A stretch of 64,000 nucleotides of DNA from Sphingomonas sp. FARSPH. GTDB lineage: Bacteria > Pseudomonadota > Alphaproteobacteria > Sphingomonadales > Sphingomonadaceae. The translations under genes and the position numbers were made by a program. The stretch covers positions 1,231,001-1,295,000 of the forward strand of contig NZ_CP029985.1 in assembly GCF_003355005.1 (NCBI RefSeq), given 5' to 3'. Below the pieces are notes generated by a model that worked only from the letters and a program-made list of their open reading frames with translations, searched no databases and was not told the DNA's origin. Each line of letters begins with the position of its first letter. Within the stretch, counting starts at the first letter, position 1. Of the stretch, positions 1 through 9,462 are shown one piece after another.

Positions 1-99
1 CGCCCGTCCCGCCGCGCCCGCGACATCGTCCAGGCTCGCCGCCGACAGCTTCGCCATCGCCGCGATATCATCGAGCAGCGCCACCAGTCCGCCGGGCAT
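1..99 (-). CDS. DUF808 family membrane protein (N-terminal fragment)
   Basis: Thirty-three codons read leftward off the window edge from an ATG at 99. The translated start (MPGGLVALLDDIAAMAK, then LSAASLDDVAG) matches the very conserved opening of the DUF808/YedI inner-membrane family, whose role is unknown. A purine-rich stretch precedes the ATG. It diverges from the oligopeptidase gene. The rest of the protein lies outside the window, so its integrity cannot be judged. Confidence 0.75.
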   Translation of the reverse strand, partial: MPGGLVALLDDIAAMAKLSAASLDDVAGAAGRA

Positions 100-249
100 A
101 TCCTGTGTTCCCCTTGTCGTTGGCGCCCGTGCTTGCCAAGGCGGATGCGGGTACGCAACCGAACCCGTGTTGCCGCACTGTTTCCCGCGCGGAACTATCC
201 GGTCGCTTGGAGCATGACGCCCTTCCCCCATCCCGCTAGAGACTTGTGG

Positions 250-2313
250 ATGACCGACACGCCCCAGCCCCCCGTCGCCGACCGGCGCCCGCACAGCTTC
301 ACCGCGCATGGCGTGACGATCGAAGACCCGTACGCCTGGTTGAAGGACCCGAACTACCCCGAAGTCACCGACCCGGACGTGCTCGCCTATCTCGAGGCGG
401 AGAACGCCTATTTCGAGGCGGTCATGGCGGCGCACCAGCCGCTGGTCGACACGCTGTATGAAGAGATGAAGGCGCGGATCAAGGAGGACGAATCCTCGGT
501 GCCGCAGAAGGATGGCGACTGGCTATACTGGACCGCGTACGAAACCGGCGGTCAGTATCGCAAATGGTGGCGCCGGCCGGTCGCGGGCGGCGATGACGAA
601 CTGCTGCTCGACGAGCCGGCGCTGGCCGAGGGGAAGGCGTATTTCCGCCTCGGCGCCTTCGCGGTCAGCAACAGCGGGCGGCTGCTCGCCTATGCGATCG
701 ACGACAGCGGCGCCGAGCGGTTCGAGGTGCGGGTCAAGGACCTGACCACCGGCGAGCATCTGCCCGAGGTGATCCCGGGCATGCTGTCCGAGATCGTCTG
801 GACCGCCGACGACAGCGGCTTCCTGTACGGCGTCGCCAACGACCAGTGGCGCACCGACAATGCGCGCTTCCATCGGCTCGGCACGCCGGTGGCCGACGAT
901 GTCGAGCTGTTCCATGAGGACGACGAGGGATACCGCGTCGCGGTCGCCGAAACGAGCGACCGGCAGTGGATCGTCATCGGCACCGGCGACCATGTGACGA
1001 GCGAGGTGCGGCTGCTGCCCGCGAACGATCCCTTCGCGACGCCGATCCTGGTCGCCGAGCGCAAGGCGGGGCGTGAGTATGACGTCGACGCGCATGACGG
1101 CACGCTGTTCATCCACACCAACGACACCGATCCGATGTGGCGGCTGTGCACCGCGAGCCTCGACGCGCCCGGCGACTGGCACGAGTTGATCCCCGCGGAC
1201 CCGCATTTCTACATGACGGGTGTCGAATGTTACGCCGACTTCTTCGTGGTCGAGGGGCGGCGCGAAGGCCTCGATCAGATCGCGATCCACCGCTACGACA
1301 CGCCGACGGTGGCGCAGGCGATCACCTTTCCCGAGGCGAGCTATGCCGCGGGGCTGGGCGACAATCCCGAATATGACGTGGCGACGCTGCGGCTGGGATA
1401 CGAGTCGATGGTGACGCCGGGGACGGTCTACGATTACGATGTCGCGACCGGCGCGCTGACGGTGCTGAAGGTGCAGGAGATCCCGGCGGGCTATGATGCG
1501 GGGCTCTATCGCACCGAGCGGCTGAAGATCACCGTCCGCGACGGGACGGAGGTGCCGGTGTCGATCGTCTATCCGGCGGGCTTCCGGCGCGACGGGTCGC
1601 AGCCGTTGTTCCTCTACGCGTACGGCGCCTACGGCTATGCGATCCCGCCGGGTTTCTCGACGGGGCGATTGAGCCTTCTCGACCGCGGCTTCGCTTATGC
1701 GATCGCGCATATCCGCGGCGGCGACGATCTTGGCCAGCAATGGTATCACGACGGCAAGCTCGCCAAGCGCACCAACACGTTCAACGATTTCGTCGACGTG
1801 GCGAAGGGGCTGATCGCGGGCGGCTGGACCAGCGCGGGCCGCATCGCCACCGCAGGCCGCTCCGCGGGCGGCGAGCTGATGGGCGCGATCGTCAATTCGG
1901 ACCCTGACCTGTGGGGCGCGGTGATCGCCGACGTGCCGTTCGTCGACGTGCTCAACACGATGCTGGACGTGGACCTGCCGCTGACGCCGGGGGAATGGCC
2001 CGAATGGGGCAACCCGATCGAGGACAAGGCGGCGTTCGACCTGATCCGCAGCTATAGCCCGTACGACAATGTCGTCGCGCAGGATTATCCGCCGCTGTTC
2101 ATCTCCGGCGGGCTCAACGACCCGCGCGTCACCTATTGGGAGCCGGCGAAGTGGGCGGCAAAGCTGCGCGCCACCAAGACCGACGACAACATCCTGCTGC
2201 TCAAGACCAACATGGGCGCGGGTCACGGCGGCAAGTCGGGCCGGTTCGAATCGCTGCGCGAGGCGGCGGAGGAACATGCCTTCGTGCTGTGGCAATTGGG
2301 CGTAGACGGATGA
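250..2313 (+). CDS. ptrB: oligopeptidase B / S9A-family prolyl oligopeptidase
   Basis: A 687-residue serine peptidase. The N-terminal half (about residues 10-400) has the PEHPYAWL-like opening and beta-propeller character of S9A peptidases; the C-terminal alpha/beta-hydrolase domain carries the nucleophile in GRSAGGEL (Ser538), Asp624 in GGLNDPRV and His659 in GAGHGG. This is the oligopeptidase B arrangement, which cleaves short peptides after basic residues, usually in the cytoplasm. I chose the ATG at 250 because family similarity starts just after it; in-frame ATGs at 133 and 214 would add an unrelated basic tail. No signal peptide is seen from 250. The dedA gene follows 7 bases later, so co-transcription is likely. 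Confidence 0.9.
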   Translation: MTDTPQPPVADRRPHSFTAHGVTIEDPYAWLKDPNYPEVTDPDVLAYLEAENAYFEAVMAAHQPLVDTLYEEMKARIKEDESSVPQKDGDWLYWTAYETGGQYRKWWRRPVAGGDDELLLDEPALAEGKAYFRLGAFAVSNSGRLLAYAIDDSGAERFEVRVKDLTTGEHLPEVIPGMLSEIVWTADDSGFLYGVANDQWRTDNARFHRLGTPVADDVELFHEDDEGYRVAVAETSDRQWIVIGTGDHVTSEVRLLPANDPFATPILVAERKAGREYDVDAHDGTLFIHTNDTDPMWRLCTASLDAPGDWHELIPADPHFYMTGVECYADFFVVEGRREGLDQIAIHRYDTPTVAQAITFPEASYAAGLGDNPEYDVATLRLGYESMVTPGTVYDYDVATGALTVLKVQEIPAGYDAGLYRTERLKITVRDGTEVPVSIVYPAGFRRDGSQPLFLYAYGAYGYAIPPGFSTGRLSLLDRGFAYAIAHIRGGDDLGQQWYHDGKLAKRTNTFNDFVDVAKGLIAGGWTSAGRIATAGRSAGGELMGAIVNSDPDLWGAVIADVPFVDVLNTMLDVDLPLTPGEWPEWGNPIEDKAAFDLIRSYSPYDNVVAQDYPPLFISGGLNDPRVTYWEPAKWAAKLRATKTDDNILLLKTNMGAGHGGKSGRFESLREAAEEHAFVLWQLGVDG

Positions 2314-2320
2314 TCGCCGC

Positions 2321-2884
2321 ATGACGCTGGCGCAGCTGATCGCGCATTACGGCCTGCCAGCGCTGTTCGTCGGCGCGGCGGTGGAGGGCGAGACGGTCGT
2401 CGTCGCCGGCGGCATTGCCGCGCATCAGGGGCTGTTGCCGCTGGTCGGCGCGATGATCGCCACCGCCACCGGTTCGTTCGCGGCGGATCAGGCGTGGTTC
2501 GCGCTCGGCCGCCGTTTCCGCAACCATCGCCTCGTCCGGCGCGCGCGTGAAAAGCCCGCCTTCGCCAAGGCGACCGACTGGCTGGAACGCTGGCCGATCG
2601 GCTTCATCTTCGCCTTCCGCTTCATCTATGGCTTCCGTACGATCAGCCCGATAGCGATCGGCACGACGAAAGTGCCGGCGAAGACATTCGTGCTCGTCAA
2701 CGCGGCGTCGGCGATCGTCTGGGGCATCACCTTCACCACGATCGGCTATCTGTTCGGCAAGGCGTTCGAGCGATTGATCGGCAAGGTGACGGGCCACCTG
2801 CCATGGCTGCTCGGCGGGCTGGCGCTGATCGCCATCGCGGTGGCGGCGGTCCATTGGTGGCGCAGCCGGGAACAGGCCGCATGA
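2321..2884 (+). CDS. DedA family (SNARE-associated) inner-membrane protein
   Basis: A 187-residue membrane protein. It shows the DedA signature: an E-G-E motif near residue 22 in a re-entrant hydrophobic stretch, a G-R-R-F segment after the second helix, and the conserved FRFIYGFRTISPI region around residues 97-109, followed by two C-terminal helices and a basic tail. DedA proteins are linked to undecaprenyl-phosphate or phospholipid flipping and membrane homeostasis; the substrate cannot be told here. It lies 7 bases after the peptidase gene and overlaps the following thioesterase gene by ATGA. Confidence 0.85.
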   Translation: MTLAQLIAHYGLPALFVGAAVEGETVVVAGGIAAHQGLLPLVGAMIATATGSFAADQAWFALGRRFRNHRLVRRAREKPAFAKATDWLERWPIGFIFAFRFIYGFRTISPIAIGTTKVPAKTFVLVNAASAIVWGITFTTIGYLFGKAFERLIGKVTGHLPWLLGGLALIAIAVAAVHWWRSREQAA

Positions 2885-3291
2885 GCCGTTTCACGCTGCC
2901 GATCACCGCGCAGGACGCGGACATCGACGAGCTGGGCCACGTCAACAATGCGGTGTGGGTCCGCTGGATCCAGGAGATCGCGGTCGCGCACTGGGCCGCG
3001 GTCGCGCCGCCGGAGCAGCAGGACGCGGTGGTCTGGGTCGTGACGCGGCACGAGATCGACTATCGTGGCAACGTCGCGGCCGGCGAGACGGTGACCGGCG
3101 AAACCTGGGTCCCCGAACCGCCCAAGGGCGCGCGTTTCGACCGCCATGTCCGCTTCGTGGGCGCCGACGGCCGGGTAAAGGTGGAGGCTGTGACGACCTG
3201 GGCGCTGATCGACCGCGCCAGCGGCAAGCTGCTGCGCGTGCGGCCGGAGATGGCGGCGCCTTTCCTGGACCGGCCAACGCATCTCCGGTGA
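2881..3291 (+). CDS. acyl-CoA thioesterase, hotdog fold (4HBT/YbgC-like)
   Basis: A 136-residue single hotdog-domain protein. The D-x-D-x-x-x-H-V-N-N segment (DADIDELGHVNNAVWVRW, about residues 12-29) is typical of 4HBT thioesterases, with the acidic residue before the hotdog helix. The true start is the ATG at 2881, whose ATGA overlaps the dedA stop; an open frame extends further upstream but only antisense-like sequence is there. Family members hydrolyse short or aromatic acyl-CoA. The exact substrate is not predictable. Confidence 0.85.
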   Translation: MSRFTLPITAQDADIDELGHVNNAVWVRWIQEIAVAHWAAVAPPEQQDAVVWVVTRHEIDYRGNVAAGETVTGETWVPEPPKGARFDRHVRFVGADGRVKVEAVTTWALIDRASGKLLRVRPEMAAPFLDRPTHLR

Positions 3292-3349
3292 CCTTTGCCA
3301 TCGCACGCACGCTGCGTTAGCCTCGCCCCGGGACAAAGAGGGGGGCACG

Positions 3350-4339
3350 ATGATCCGGCATGTCGCGGTGATAGTCGGCGGTATCGCCTCCCTCGGCACA
3401 ACGCCGCCGCCGGGGCAGGACCGCGGGCCGATCATCGACATGCATCTGCATGCCTATCCCGCCGACGCGCAGGGACCGCCGCCGACCGTCGTCTGCGCGC
3501 CCTATGATACCATGCCGAGCCGCGATCCGCGTCGCAGCAACGACGATTATGCCGTCGAGACGTTCAAGGTGGCGCATTGCCGCCACCCGATCTGGTCCGC
3601 GCGCAGCGACGACGCTCTGCAAGACTCGTCGCTCGCGATGCTACGCCGATACGATATCACCGCGGTGACGAGCGGTCCGTTGCTCCCGAAATGGAAAAAG
3701 GCGGGCGGGGCGCGCATCATTCCGTCGCTGGAATTCGGCCTTTCCGATGCGCCGCCGCTCACCACGATCCGCGCGATGGTGCAAAAGGGCGAAATCCGCA
3801 TGCTGGGGGAGATCACGGCGCAATATGAGGGCGTCGCACCCGACGATCCGCGCCTCGATCCTTATTGGGCGCTGGCCGAGGAACTCGATCTGCCGGTTGC
3901 GATCCACATGGGGCCCGGGCCGCCCGGCGCGGCCTATCTCGGCGCGCCCGGATACCGGATGGCCTTGTCCGATCCGCTTCTGCTCGAACCCGTGCTCGCC
4001 CGGCATCCGCGGCTTCGGATCAGCGTGATGCATGCCGGCTGGCCGCTTGCCGACCGGATGATCGGCCTGATGTATGCATACCCGCAGGTCTACGTGGACA
4101 CCGCGGTCATCGACTTCACGCAGCCGCGGGCCGAATTCTGGTCCTATCTCAAGCGGCTGGTCGATGCGGGCTATGGCCGGCGGATCATGTTCGGCTCCGA
4201 CCAGATGGTGTGGCCGGACACCATCCCCGTCGCGATCGCGGCGATCCGCAACGCGCCTTTCCTCAGCCCCGCGCAAAAGCGCGACATCCTGCATGACAAT
4301 GCCGCCCGCTTCCTGCGGCTGGAGGGCGCGCGGCCGTAA
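3350..4339 (+). CDS. amidohydrolase-family metal-dependent hydrolase (amidohydro-rel 2 type)
   Basis: A 329-residue TIM-barrel hydrolase. Metal-ligand candidates are H32 and H34 in DMHLHAY, a histidine in AIHMG near residue 185, one in VMHAGWP near 227, and the aspartate in MFGSDQMVWP near 282. The closing NAARFLRL helix is typical of the ACMSD/2-pyrone-4,6-dicarboxylate hydrolase-like branch. The first 20 residues are weakly hydrophobic and may be a signal peptide. It converges with ppc 16 bases downstream. Substrate unknown. Confidence 0.75.
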   Translation: MIRHVAVIVGGIASLGTTPPPGQDRGPIIDMHLHAYPADAQGPPPTVVCAPYDTMPSRDPRRSNDDYAVETFKVAHCRHPIWSARSDDALQDSSLAMLRRYDITAVTSGPLLPKWKKAGGARIIPSLEFGLSDAPPLTTIRAMVQKGEIRMLGEITAQYEGVAPDDPRLDPYWALAEELDLPVAIHMGPGPPGAAYLGAPGYRMALSDPLLLEPVLARHPRLRISVMHAGWPLADRMIGLMYAYPQVYVDTAVIDFTQPRAEFWSYLKRLVDAGYGRRIMFGSDQMVWPDTIPVAIAAIRNAPFLSPAQKRDILHDNAARFLRLEGARP

Positions 4340-4355
4340 ACCGCGCCTGCCGCCC

Positions 4356-7052
4356 TCACCCGCTGTTGCGCAGCGCGGTCGCAATCGCGTTGATCGACAG
4401 CAGGATGCCCTCGCCGATGCGCGGATCGTCCTCGCCGGCGCGATGGCGCTTCATCAGCTCGATCTGCAGCAGGTTGAGCGGTTCGATGTAAGGCAGGCGG
4501 AGGCGGATCGATGCGTCGAGCGCGGGATGCTTTTCGAGCAGCCGCGTCTGGCCGGTCGCATCGAGCAGGCCGTCGACGGTGCGGTGCCAGCCGTCGCGGA
4601 TGCGGCCGAAGACGTGACCACGCAGCTCCGCATCCGTGACGAGGTCGGCATAATGCGCGGCGATGTCGATGTCCGATTTCGCCAGCACCATCTCCATATT
4701 GGCGAGGCTGGACGCGAACAGGGGCCACCCCTGCGCCATCGCGCGCAGCAGCCCCTTGTCCGCGAACGCGTCGAGCGCCTGCCCGACGCCGTACCAGCCC
4801 GGCAGCATGACCCGCGCCTGCGCCCAGCTGAATACCCAGGGTATGGCGCGCAGGTCCTCGATCGCGTCGGATTTCTTGCGGCTCGCCGGGCGGCTGCCGA
4901 TCTTGAGGCCCGCGATCTCGCCGATCGGCGTCATCTGGCGGAAGAAGGTGCGGAAACCGCCAGCCTCCGCATAGGAATTGCCGTAGACGAGGTCGCGATA
5001 GGCGTGGAAGGCGGTGTCGGACAACGCGTCCATCGCCGCGCCGAATTCGGCGTCTTCCGCGTTCGACAGGCGCGCGGGCTCCAGGCTGGCGAGCAGCGTA
5101 GCGGACGCCATCGCCTCGAGGTTGGTCATCGCACTGTCGCGGGTGCCGTATTTCGCGGCGATCACCTCGCCCTGTTCGGTGATGCGGATGCGCCCCTGCA
5201 CCGTGCCGGGCGGCTGCGCGCGGATCGCCGCGAAGGACGAGCCGCCACCGCGTCCGACCGCGCCGCCGCGGCCGTGGAACAATTGCATGCCGACGCCCGC
5301 CGCCTCGAACACGGGTTTGAGCGCGGTCGACGCCTTCGACAATTGCCATGTCGAGGTGAGGTAGCCGCCGTCCTTGTTCGAATCGGAATAGCCGATCATG
5401 ACTTCCTGATGGCCGCGCGTCGCGGCAATGGCAGCAACCTCCGGCAGCGCGAACCAGTCGGTCATGATGCCCGGCGCGGCCTCCAGATCGCCGACCGTCT
5501 CGAACAGCGGCACCGCCATGATCGCGGCCGAGGGCGTATCGCCCGGCCGGTAGAGCCCGACCTCCTTAAGCAGCAGATTGATCTCGAGCAGGTCGGACAC
5601 CGATTGCGCCATCGACACGATATAGTTGGCGATGCACGCCGGGCCGTAACGGCCATGTGCCTCGGCAGCGGCGGCGACGATCGCGAGTTCGGACGCGGTT
5701 TCTTCCGAATAATCGGCGTAGCGGCTGGAGAGCGGGCGCGCATTGGCGAGTTCACGACGCAGCAAGGCGACGCGCGCCGCCTCGTCGAGCGCGGCGTAGT
5801 CCGCCTCCACGCCGGCGACCTTCAGCAATTCGGCGACGACGCGTTCGTGCACCGCCGAATTCTGGCGCAGGTCGAGCGTCGCCAGGTGGAAGCCGAACGT
5901 CTCCACCGCCCGGATCAGCCGGCCGAGCGCCCCGCTCGACTTGAGCGTACTGCCCTGCGACAGGCCGTGCGCGAGCGCGACGAGATCCGCGCGGAAGCTC
6001 TGCGGATCGCGATAGGCTTCGCCCGCCAAGCGTCCGGGCCGCGGCGCGGGCTTGCCGGCCAGCGCCAGATGCGTCGCGGCGAGACGCGCGTAAACCCCGG
6101 ACAAGGCGCGACGATAGGGCTCGTCGCTGCGGCTGGCCGCATCATCGCCGCTCGCATCCGCCAGCGCGCCGACGCCGGGATCGATGGCGGCATGTTCGGT
6201 CGAGATCGACAGTTCGGCGCCCAGCGCGTGCACGGCGTCCATGTAGAAGACGAGCACCGTTTCGCAGGCCCGCCCCAAAGCGGTGCGCAGGCTGTCCGCG
6301 GTGACGAAGGGATTGCCGTCGCGATCGCCGCCGATCCAGCTGCCGGGCCGCAGGAAGCTCGGCACGCGTTCTCCGAAGGCGCGGTCCCAGCGCTGGTAGA
6401 GCGCCGGGATGGCGGGCAGGAAGACGTCGCGCAGGTAGCTGAGCGCGGTTTCCACCTCGTCGGTGACGTACAGGCGCTCGCGGCGCAGCACGCGGGTCTG
6501 CCACAACAGCGCGATCTGCCGCGCGATCGCGTCGTCGATCCGGTCGCCGTCGGGCGTCTCGTCCGCACCGGCATCCTTCAACCGCATCAGGTCCGCGATA
6601 CGGTTGCGATGATCGATCATGCTCTTGCGGCGCACCTCGGTCGGGTGCGCGGTGAGCACGGGCGCGACGAGCGCATGGCCGAGCAATTGCAGCACCACGT
6701 CGCGGCCGATCCCCTCTCCCTCCAGCCGAGCCAGCGCGGCCGCCACGTCCGCGCCCTTTTCGGCGGCGATCCCCTGGCGATCCTCGGCCAAATTGGCGAG
6801 CATCGAAAAGAGCATGAAGCCGCGCACGAAATCGAGCGTCTCGTCGAGCGACAGGCCGGTGAGCAGCACCTGGATCGCATCGCCGTCGCCGCCGTCGCGA
6901 TGCCGTTCCACCGAGGCCCGGCGGATCGCCTCCGTCGACTCGAACAACGCCTCGCCGCCGTATCCGCGGATCACCTCGCCCAGCTTTGCGCCGAGGAAGC
7001 GGACGTCGGGGTTGTTGGCGATGGGCGGCAGGGGGGAGGAGGAGCTGGCCAT
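4356..7052 (-). CDS. ppc: phosphoenolpyruvate carboxylase
   Basis: An 898-residue enzyme that carboxylates PEP to oxaloacetate, refilling the TCA cycle. Hallmarks are the catalytic histidine in VLTAHPTEVRRKS (near residue 136), GYSDSNKDGG (near 555), the arginine-rich FHGRGGAVGRGGG loop (near 590) and the C-terminal NAIATALRNSG, close to the usual TGMRNTG end. The ATG at 7052 begins MASSSSPLPP and gives a normal-length protein; an ATG 36 bases upstream is also open. Long frames lie antisense to this gene but none resembles a protein. Confidence 0.95.
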   Translation of the reverse strand: MASSSSPLPPIANNPDVRFLGAKLGEVIRGYGGEALFESTEAIRRASVERHRDGGDGDAIQVLLTGLSLDETLDFVRGFMLFSMLANLAEDRQGIAAEKGADVAAALARLEGEGIGRDVVLQLLGHALVAPVLTAHPTEVRRKSMIDHRNRIADLMRLKDAGADETPDGDRIDDAIARQIALLWQTRVLRRERLYVTDEVETALSYLRDVFLPAIPALYQRWDRAFGERVPSFLRPGSWIGGDRDGNPFVTADSLRTALGRACETVLVFYMDAVHALGAELSISTEHAAIDPGVGALADASGDDAASRSDEPYRRALSGVYARLAATHLALAGKPAPRPGRLAGEAYRDPQSFRADLVALAHGLSQGSTLKSSGALGRLIRAVETFGFHLATLDLRQNSAVHERVVAELLKVAGVEADYAALDEAARVALLRRELANARPLSSRYADYSEETASELAIVAAAAEAHGRYGPACIANYIVSMAQSVSDLLEINLLLKEVGLYRPGDTPSAAIMAVPLFETVGDLEAAPGIMTDWFALPEVAAIAATRGHQEVMIGYSDSNKDGGYLTSTWQLSKASTALKPVFEAAGVGMQLFHGRGGAVGRGGGSSFAAIRAQPPGTVQGRIRITEQGEVIAAKYGTRDSAMTNLEAMASATLLASLEPARLSNAEDAEFGAAMDALSDTAFHAYRDLVYGNSYAEAGGFRTFFRQMTPIGEIAGLKIGSRPASRKKSDAIEDLRAIPWVFSWAQARVMLPGWYGVGQALDAFADKGLLRAMAQGWPLFASSLANMEMVLAKSDIDIAAHYADLVTDAELRGHVFGRIRDGWHRTVDGLLDATGQTRLLEKHPALDASIRLRLPYIEPLNLLQIELMKRHRAGEDDPRIGEGILLSINAIATALRNSG

Positions 7053-7160
7053 AAGCGTGATGCTGCGCTGCGGCGGAAGCGAGGTCAACCGTCGCAGCGC
7101 ATGCGGGGCGCCCCTTCAAACGTTCCGACCGGTGCGCGTCGTGCGGAACGGTGCGCGTCG

Positions 7161-7634
7161 TCACCGTCCCGGCGCGGCAGCATTCCCCGATATGTTCGCC
7201 ACCGTATCGCCGATCACCGAGTCGGCGGGCGTGGTCGTCGCGCCGCGCTGCCGGTCGCGCGCCGCGCGCCATTCCGCTTCCTCTTCCGACGTGACGGTGC
7301 CGTCGTGGTTGAGGTCCATCTGGTCGAAGCGCTTGACCGCGCCTTCGCTCCATTCGATCTGGCTGACCGCGCCGTCGTGATTGCGGTCGAGCTCCATGAT
7401 CCGGCTGCCCTTGCGCGGCAGTTCGTCGGGGGTCAGCCGGTCGTCGGCATTGCGATCGAGCGCACGGAAGCGTCGCTCCATCGCACTCGCGAAATCGACC
7501 CGGCTGGTGACCGCGGGCGGCACGAACCCCGCCGCGCTGGCATTGGCGTCCGCCTCCGCGATCTGCTCCTTGCGATTGCCGCACCCGGCCAGCAGCGCGG
7601 CCACCGCCGCCGTCATCACTATCGCCGCGCGCAT
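7161..7634 (-). CDS. EF-hand calcium-binding lipoprotein
   Basis: A 157-residue secreted lipoprotein: a hydrophobic signal ends in the lipobox LLAGC with Cys18 as lipidation site. Three canonical EF-hand loops follow (D60-E71, D83-E94, D107-E118), each with Asp/Asn at positions 1, 3 and 5 and Glu at 12. It probably binds calcium in the periplasm; no enzyme domain is visible. It is encoded upstream of ppc on the same strand, 108 bases away, and downstream of the HNH gene by 11 bases. Confidence 0.8.
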   Translation of the reverse strand: MRAAIVMTAAVAALLAGCGNRKEQIAEADANASAAGFVPPAVTSRVDFASAMERRFRALDRNADDRLTPDELPRKGSRIMELDRNHDGAVSQIEWSEGAVKRFDQMDLNHDGTVTSEEEAEWRAARDRQRGATTTPADSVIGDTVANISGNAAAPGR

Positions 7635-7645
7635 CGTACCTCCCG

Positions 7646-8212
7646 TCAGGCTTCCAGCTCAACGTCCCAATAGAGCCAGTCGTGCCATGTGTCGTGGAGA
7701 TAGTTGGGCGGAAAGGCGCGGCCGTGTTCCTGCAACTGCCAGTTTGTCGGGCGGATCGGCTCGACGTAGATCGGCATCGATGCCTGTTTCGGCGTGCGGC
7801 CACCCTTCTTGAGGTTGCATGGCGCGCAGGCGGTGACGACATTCTCCCATGTCGTCCGCCCGCCCTGCGCGCGCGGCACGACATGGTCGAACGTCAGGTC
7901 GCGTCCGACGCCGCAATATTGACAGGCGAAGCGGTCGCGCAGGAACAGGTTGAACCGGGTGAAGGCGGGAAATTGCGACGGCCGGACATATTGCTTGAGC
8001 GCGATCACCGACGGCAGCTTGATCGCCGACGTCGGGCTGCGCACCTCGCGCTCGTAATGCGCGACGATGTCGACGCGGTCGAGGAACACCGCCTTGATCG
8101 CCGTCTGCCACGGCCAGACGCTCAAGGGGTAATAGGACAGCGGCGTATAGTCGGCATTGAGCACCAGCGCCGGGCAACTGTCCGGGTGGCGGATGAGATC
8201 GGGATGAAACAC
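7646..8212 (-). CDS. HNH endonuclease family protein
   Basis: A 188-residue protein. The HNH domain has Cys97-x2-Cys100, the core histidine in LTFDHVVPRAQGG (His110), Asn124 in TTWENVVTAC and Cys129-x2-Cys132. The N-terminal ALVLNADYTPLSYYPLS belongs to the widespread chromosomal HNH family of proteobacteria, whose role is undefined. The start is GTG at 8212 because GGGAGGA sits 5 bases before it and similarity starts immediately; the frame stays open upstream to 8299 with no recognisable protein. Confidence 0.85.
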   Translation of the reverse strand: MFHPDLIRHPDSCPALVLNADYTPLSYYPLSVWPWQTAIKAVFLDRVDIVAHYEREVRSPTSAIKLPSVIALKQYVRPSQFPAFTRFNLFLRDRFACQYCGVGRDLTFDHVVPRAQGGRTTWENVVTACAPCNLKKGGRTPKQASMPIYVEPIRPTNWQLQEHGRAFPPNYLHDTWHDWLYWDVELEA

Positions 8213-8325
8213 GGCTCCTCCCTCGGGGTCTTGCCCGCGGACCGTGTCGTCCACGAGGATGACGCACGTATGACAGCACGAGCAGCGATTCGCGGTCAAG
8301 CGTTTCGCGTTAACCTTTGCGCGCG

Positions 8326-9207
8326 ATGGCGATGACGCTCGTCACCCGTTTCGCACCGTCGCCGACCGGGCCGCTGCATCTCGGCCATGCCTGGTCCGCG
8401 ATCCAGGCGCACGATCGCGCGCGCAACGCGGGCGGACGGTTCCTGCTGCGGATCGAGGATATCGACGGTACGCGCAGTCGCGAGGCGCACGTCGCGGGGA
8501 TCGTCGAGGATCTCGCCTGGCTGGGCCTGAGCTGGGACGGGCCGGTGGTGCGCCAGTCGCAGCGGCTGGCGCTATACGAGGCGGCGCTCGCCCGGCTGCG
8601 CGCGGCGGGGTTGCTCTATCCGTGCTTCTGCACCCGCGCCGACATCGCGCGCGAGATCGCGGAGAGCGCCGGCGCGCCGCACCACGGGCCGGATGGGCCA
8701 CATTATCCCGGCACCTGCCGCACACTGTCGCAGCCGGATGCCGACGCGCGGATCGCCGCGGGCGCGCCCCACGCATGGCGGCTGGCGATGGATGCCGCGG
8801 TCGCGCGCGCCGGGCCGCTCGCCTGGGTGGACCGCGAGCGTGGCGTGCAGCATGCCGACCCGGCGGCGTTCGGCGACGTCGTGCTCGCACGCAAGGACGC
8901 GCCCGCCAGCTACCACCTGGCGGTGACGGTCGACGACGCGGCGCAGGGTGTGGACGAGGTGGTGCGCGGCGTCGACCTGCTGCGCGCGACCGACATCCAC
9001 CGCCTGCTGCAGGCGTTGCTCGAGCTGCCGACCCCGGCGTATCGGCATCATGCGCTGCTGACCGGTCCCGACGGCGAACGGCTCGCCAAGCGCAACGGCG
9101 CGCCTGCGCTCGCCAATCTGCGCGCCGCCGGCGAGGACGGGCGCGCACTCGCCGACCTGCTGCGCCAAGGACGTCTTCCCTCTGGATTTGCCGCGCCGAA
9201 CGCCTAA
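8326..9207 (+). CDS. gluQ: glutamyl-Q tRNA(Asp) synthetase
   Basis: A 293-residue paralogue of the GluRS catalytic core without an anticodon-binding domain. It attaches glutamate to the queuosine base of tRNA-Asp. Visible features are the HIGH-type HLGH at residues 18-21, zinc ligands C100-x-C102 and Y127-x3-C131, and the KMSKS-like LAKRNG near residue 254. ATGs at 8326 and 8332 are both possible; a TTG at 8317 is less likely. A queuosine-precursor transporter gene is at 18.4 kb, consistent with queuosine use by this cell. Confidence 0.92.
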   Translation: MAMTLVTRFAPSPTGPLHLGHAWSAIQAHDRARNAGGRFLLRIEDIDGTRSREAHVAGIVEDLAWLGLSWDGPVVRQSQRLALYEAALARLRAAGLLYPCFCTRADIAREIAESAGAPHHGPDGPHYPGTCRTLSQPDADARIAAGAPHAWRLAMDAAVARAGPLAWVDRERGVQHADPAAFGDVVLARKDAPASYHLAVTVDDAAQGVDEVVRGVDLLRATDIHRLLQALLELPTPAYRHHALLTGPDGERLAKRNGAPALANLRAAGEDGRALADLLRQGRLPSGFAAPNA

Positions 9208-9217
9208 GTTGGCGCGC

Positions 9218-9448
9218 ATGAACACCTTTCTCGCCATCCTGCTGGTTGCGGCGATGATCGCCACCGTCGTCGCCCTGGTGCGAGGAATCATCGCTTTCCT
9301 GCAGGAATCGACCGAGCAGGTGAAGAACGGCGAAGGGCCGAGCGCTGCGTCGCTGAAATCGAACAAGATGATGCAGATGCGCGTCTTCTTCCAGGCGTTG
9401 GCGGTGACGATCGTCGTGCTGATCCTGTTCCTTGCCGGCCGCACCTGA
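9218..9448 (+). CDS. twin transmembrane helix small protein (HIG1 domain)
   Basis: A 76-residue protein with two membrane helices (about 4-26 and 52-73) and the HIG1-type LKSNKMMQMRVFFQA segment just before helix 2. In mitochondria and alphaproteobacteria HIG1 proteins associate with respiratory complexes; that role is inferred here. The ATG at 9218 gives a protein starting directly with helix 1. The adenosyltransferase gene follows after 14 bases. Confidence 0.8.
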   Translation: MNTFLAILLVAAMIATVVALVRGIIAFLQESTEQVKNGEGPSAASLKSNKMMQMRVFFQALAVTIVVLILFLAGRT

Positions 9449-9462
9449 TCGTCGCAGCGCCG

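Noticed and set aside
523..2322. 599-codon open frame antisense to the oligopeptidase gene
   Set aside because: It is an Arg-rich frame opposite a clearly coding gene; no domain is seen. It is a by-product of high GC at third codon positions.
4074..7673. 1199-codon open frame antisense to ppc
   Set aside because: Low-complexity Arg/Ala translation with no motifs, while the ppc frame has all catalytic signatures.
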